NCBI GenBank assembly: GCA_018292915.2
Contig: JACVVK020000018.1
Coordinates: 1,073,501-1,137,500, forward strand
DNA length: 64,000 nucleotides
Origin: Batillaria attramentaria
Taxonomy: Eukaryota > Mollusca > Gastropoda > Batillariidae
Reading direction: 5' to 3'
In this document: piece by piece, positions 62,943 to 64,000 of the stretch
Layout of the letters: each line of letters begins with the position of its first letter
Position numbering within the stretch: position 1 is the stretch's first letter
Notes under the pieces: generated by a model
What the model was told of the DNA's origin: nothing
Database searches by the model: none
Seen by the model: only the letters and a program-made list of their open reading frames with translations
Program-made: the position numbers and the translations under genes

Positions 62943-63011
62943 CGCGTCATCGGCAACGGACAGCTGGTGTGTGCTTCGGAATGTGTGTCCACTTTGTGGA
63001 CAATTATTGAG
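62943..63011 (+). CDS. Weak candidate exon
   Basis: ccatgcag precedes 69 open bases (RVIGNGQLVCASECVSTLWT plus IIE), followed by a good gtaagc donor. It is phase 0-0. No family and no partner exon were found, so this may be chance. Confidence 0.2.
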
Positions 63012-63090
63012 GTAAGCATGGAGTTTTTTGTGGATCGAGTGTTTGAAGCCTTGAGGCACACGCACACACGCACGCAGTATTTACGTAAGG

Positions 63091-63145
63091 TACGTACGCA
63101 CGCACGCACGCACGCACGCACGCATGCACGCACGCACGCACGCAC
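63091..63145 (+). repeat. (ACGC)n simple repeat
   Basis: About 13 units with one t substitution. Confidence 0.9.
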
Positions 63146-63179
63146 ACAAACATGGGCACATGTGTTCGTGATTTGCATG

Positions 63180-64000
63180 TTTCCTGTCTAAGTGGGATCT
63201 GATCTCGGCGTGATGAAGTTTCAGTTTTGGCGCTTGAAGTAATTGAGACGACCATCACATTACGTGTTTGACTGGGCTATAGTCATACTTCAAGTATGGT
63301 TTCAACCGTTTCAAACCGCAAAATTAAAACGTGGAGAAAGACCCTGGGCAGAAATGGTCACTGTCGTATGTCTGGTACTTTCTGGTGCAGTGTATACCCA
63401 GGGCAGATTGTCTTCGATCACGATGTACTTTGGGCATGCTGTCTTTGACCGTGAGGTCCCCATGATACTTTGTCCAAGACACGTTCATGTTTATTTTCAG
63501 TCTTGACTGACTGAGATATACGGTTAGGTTAAAAAACAACAACAAGTACTGAGGTCCTACCGACTTCTCATGTTCCCCTTAGGATTAACGAGTCATGAAA
63601 ATTAACAGGAAAGTGTGTACACTTTTGGTACTACCATTCAAATACCACGATTGCTGGAATAATACCTTCATCAAACCACGCATTTGCCTTATCTCAGATC
63701 TTCTTTCAACATAGAAGCAAATCGAAAATTTAATTACTCAATCTTCTTCTTCTTGTCGTTCGCCATTTACACCGTCAGGCCGTACAGTGAGATAAATGAT
63801 GTCGTTTTTTTCCAGCTCGTCTGTTTCCATAGAGCTTGGATTGTAGTGGAGTTTCTGCTGGCCATACTTCATGTCTCAGCTGTTGAAGTAGCTGGCACTG
63901 TAATTACTCAATAATACAGTATCGTTTGTTTAGACGTGCATCACAAACACTGATCGTGGTTATGCGCATTTTTTGGCGTGACGCAGTGAATGAATGATTA
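63180..64000. other. Terminal stretch, nothing recognised
   Basis: Mixed AT-rich sequence. Open frames up to 87 codons show no domain or splice context. Confidence 0.4.

Overview
This window looks like animal nuclear DNA, most probably from a mollusc and perhaps a gastropod. That is inference. The genes have introns with GT-AG borders, and they encode secreted fibrinogen-related, C1q and coiled-coil proteins of the kind expanded in molluscan immunity. The rest is dense with tRNA-derived SINEs, non-LTR retrotransposon pieces, small inverted-repeat DNA transposons and very long CA/TG microsatellites. No bacterial, organellar or viral gene organisation is visible.

Four multi-exon genes can be rebuilt with consistent reading frames and intron phases. 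(1) 8799-13210 (+) is a secreted PAN/apple-domain protein fused to a shortened fibrinogen-related domain (FReD), in five exons. A partial, frameshifted copy of its third exon and following intron lies at 18524-19188. (2) 19750-23125 (-) and (3) 25878-30488 (+) are a divergent, head-to-head pair of paralogues with five exons each and identical intron phases. Each encodes a signal peptide, a furin-type site, a short coiled coil and a cysteine-containing C-terminal domain that I do not recognise. (4) 34562-35974 (+) is a two-exon C1q-domain gene. Its first exon (signal peptide, furin-type site, coiled coil) is clearly related to the first exons of genes 2 and 3, joined by a phase-1 intron to a different C-terminal module. 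This leader-exon sharing is the most interesting gene-level observation. All four products look secreted and suited to oligomeric recognition roles, so the segment reads as a small cluster of lectin-like or immune-recognition genes.

Layout: 1-5.7 kb is repeats and simple sequence. 5.8-8.4 kb is a retrotransposon RT fragment split by nested SINE and palindrome-bearing insertions. 8.8-13.4 kb is the PAN-FReD gene. 13.4-19.2 kb holds SINE, L1-like and RTE-like fragments, a MITE with a perfect palindrome, and the FReD pseudo-copy. 19.7-30.8 kb is the divergent gene pair. 30.9-33.6 kb is a 5'-truncated CR1/L2-like retrotransposon with a long open RT frame. 34.5-36.4 kb is the C1q gene. 36.5-42 kb contains a Harbinger-type and a pogo/Tigger-like element. 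42-64 kb is mostly repeats, with three weak isolated exon candidates in the window (38366-38475 on the minus strand, 42959-43159 and 62943-63011 on the plus strand).

Three SINE families are visible: S1 (about 16 pieces), S2 (6 pieces) and S3 (2 pieces). Several have clear target-site duplications, and nesting gives relative ages. All similarities were judged by eye.
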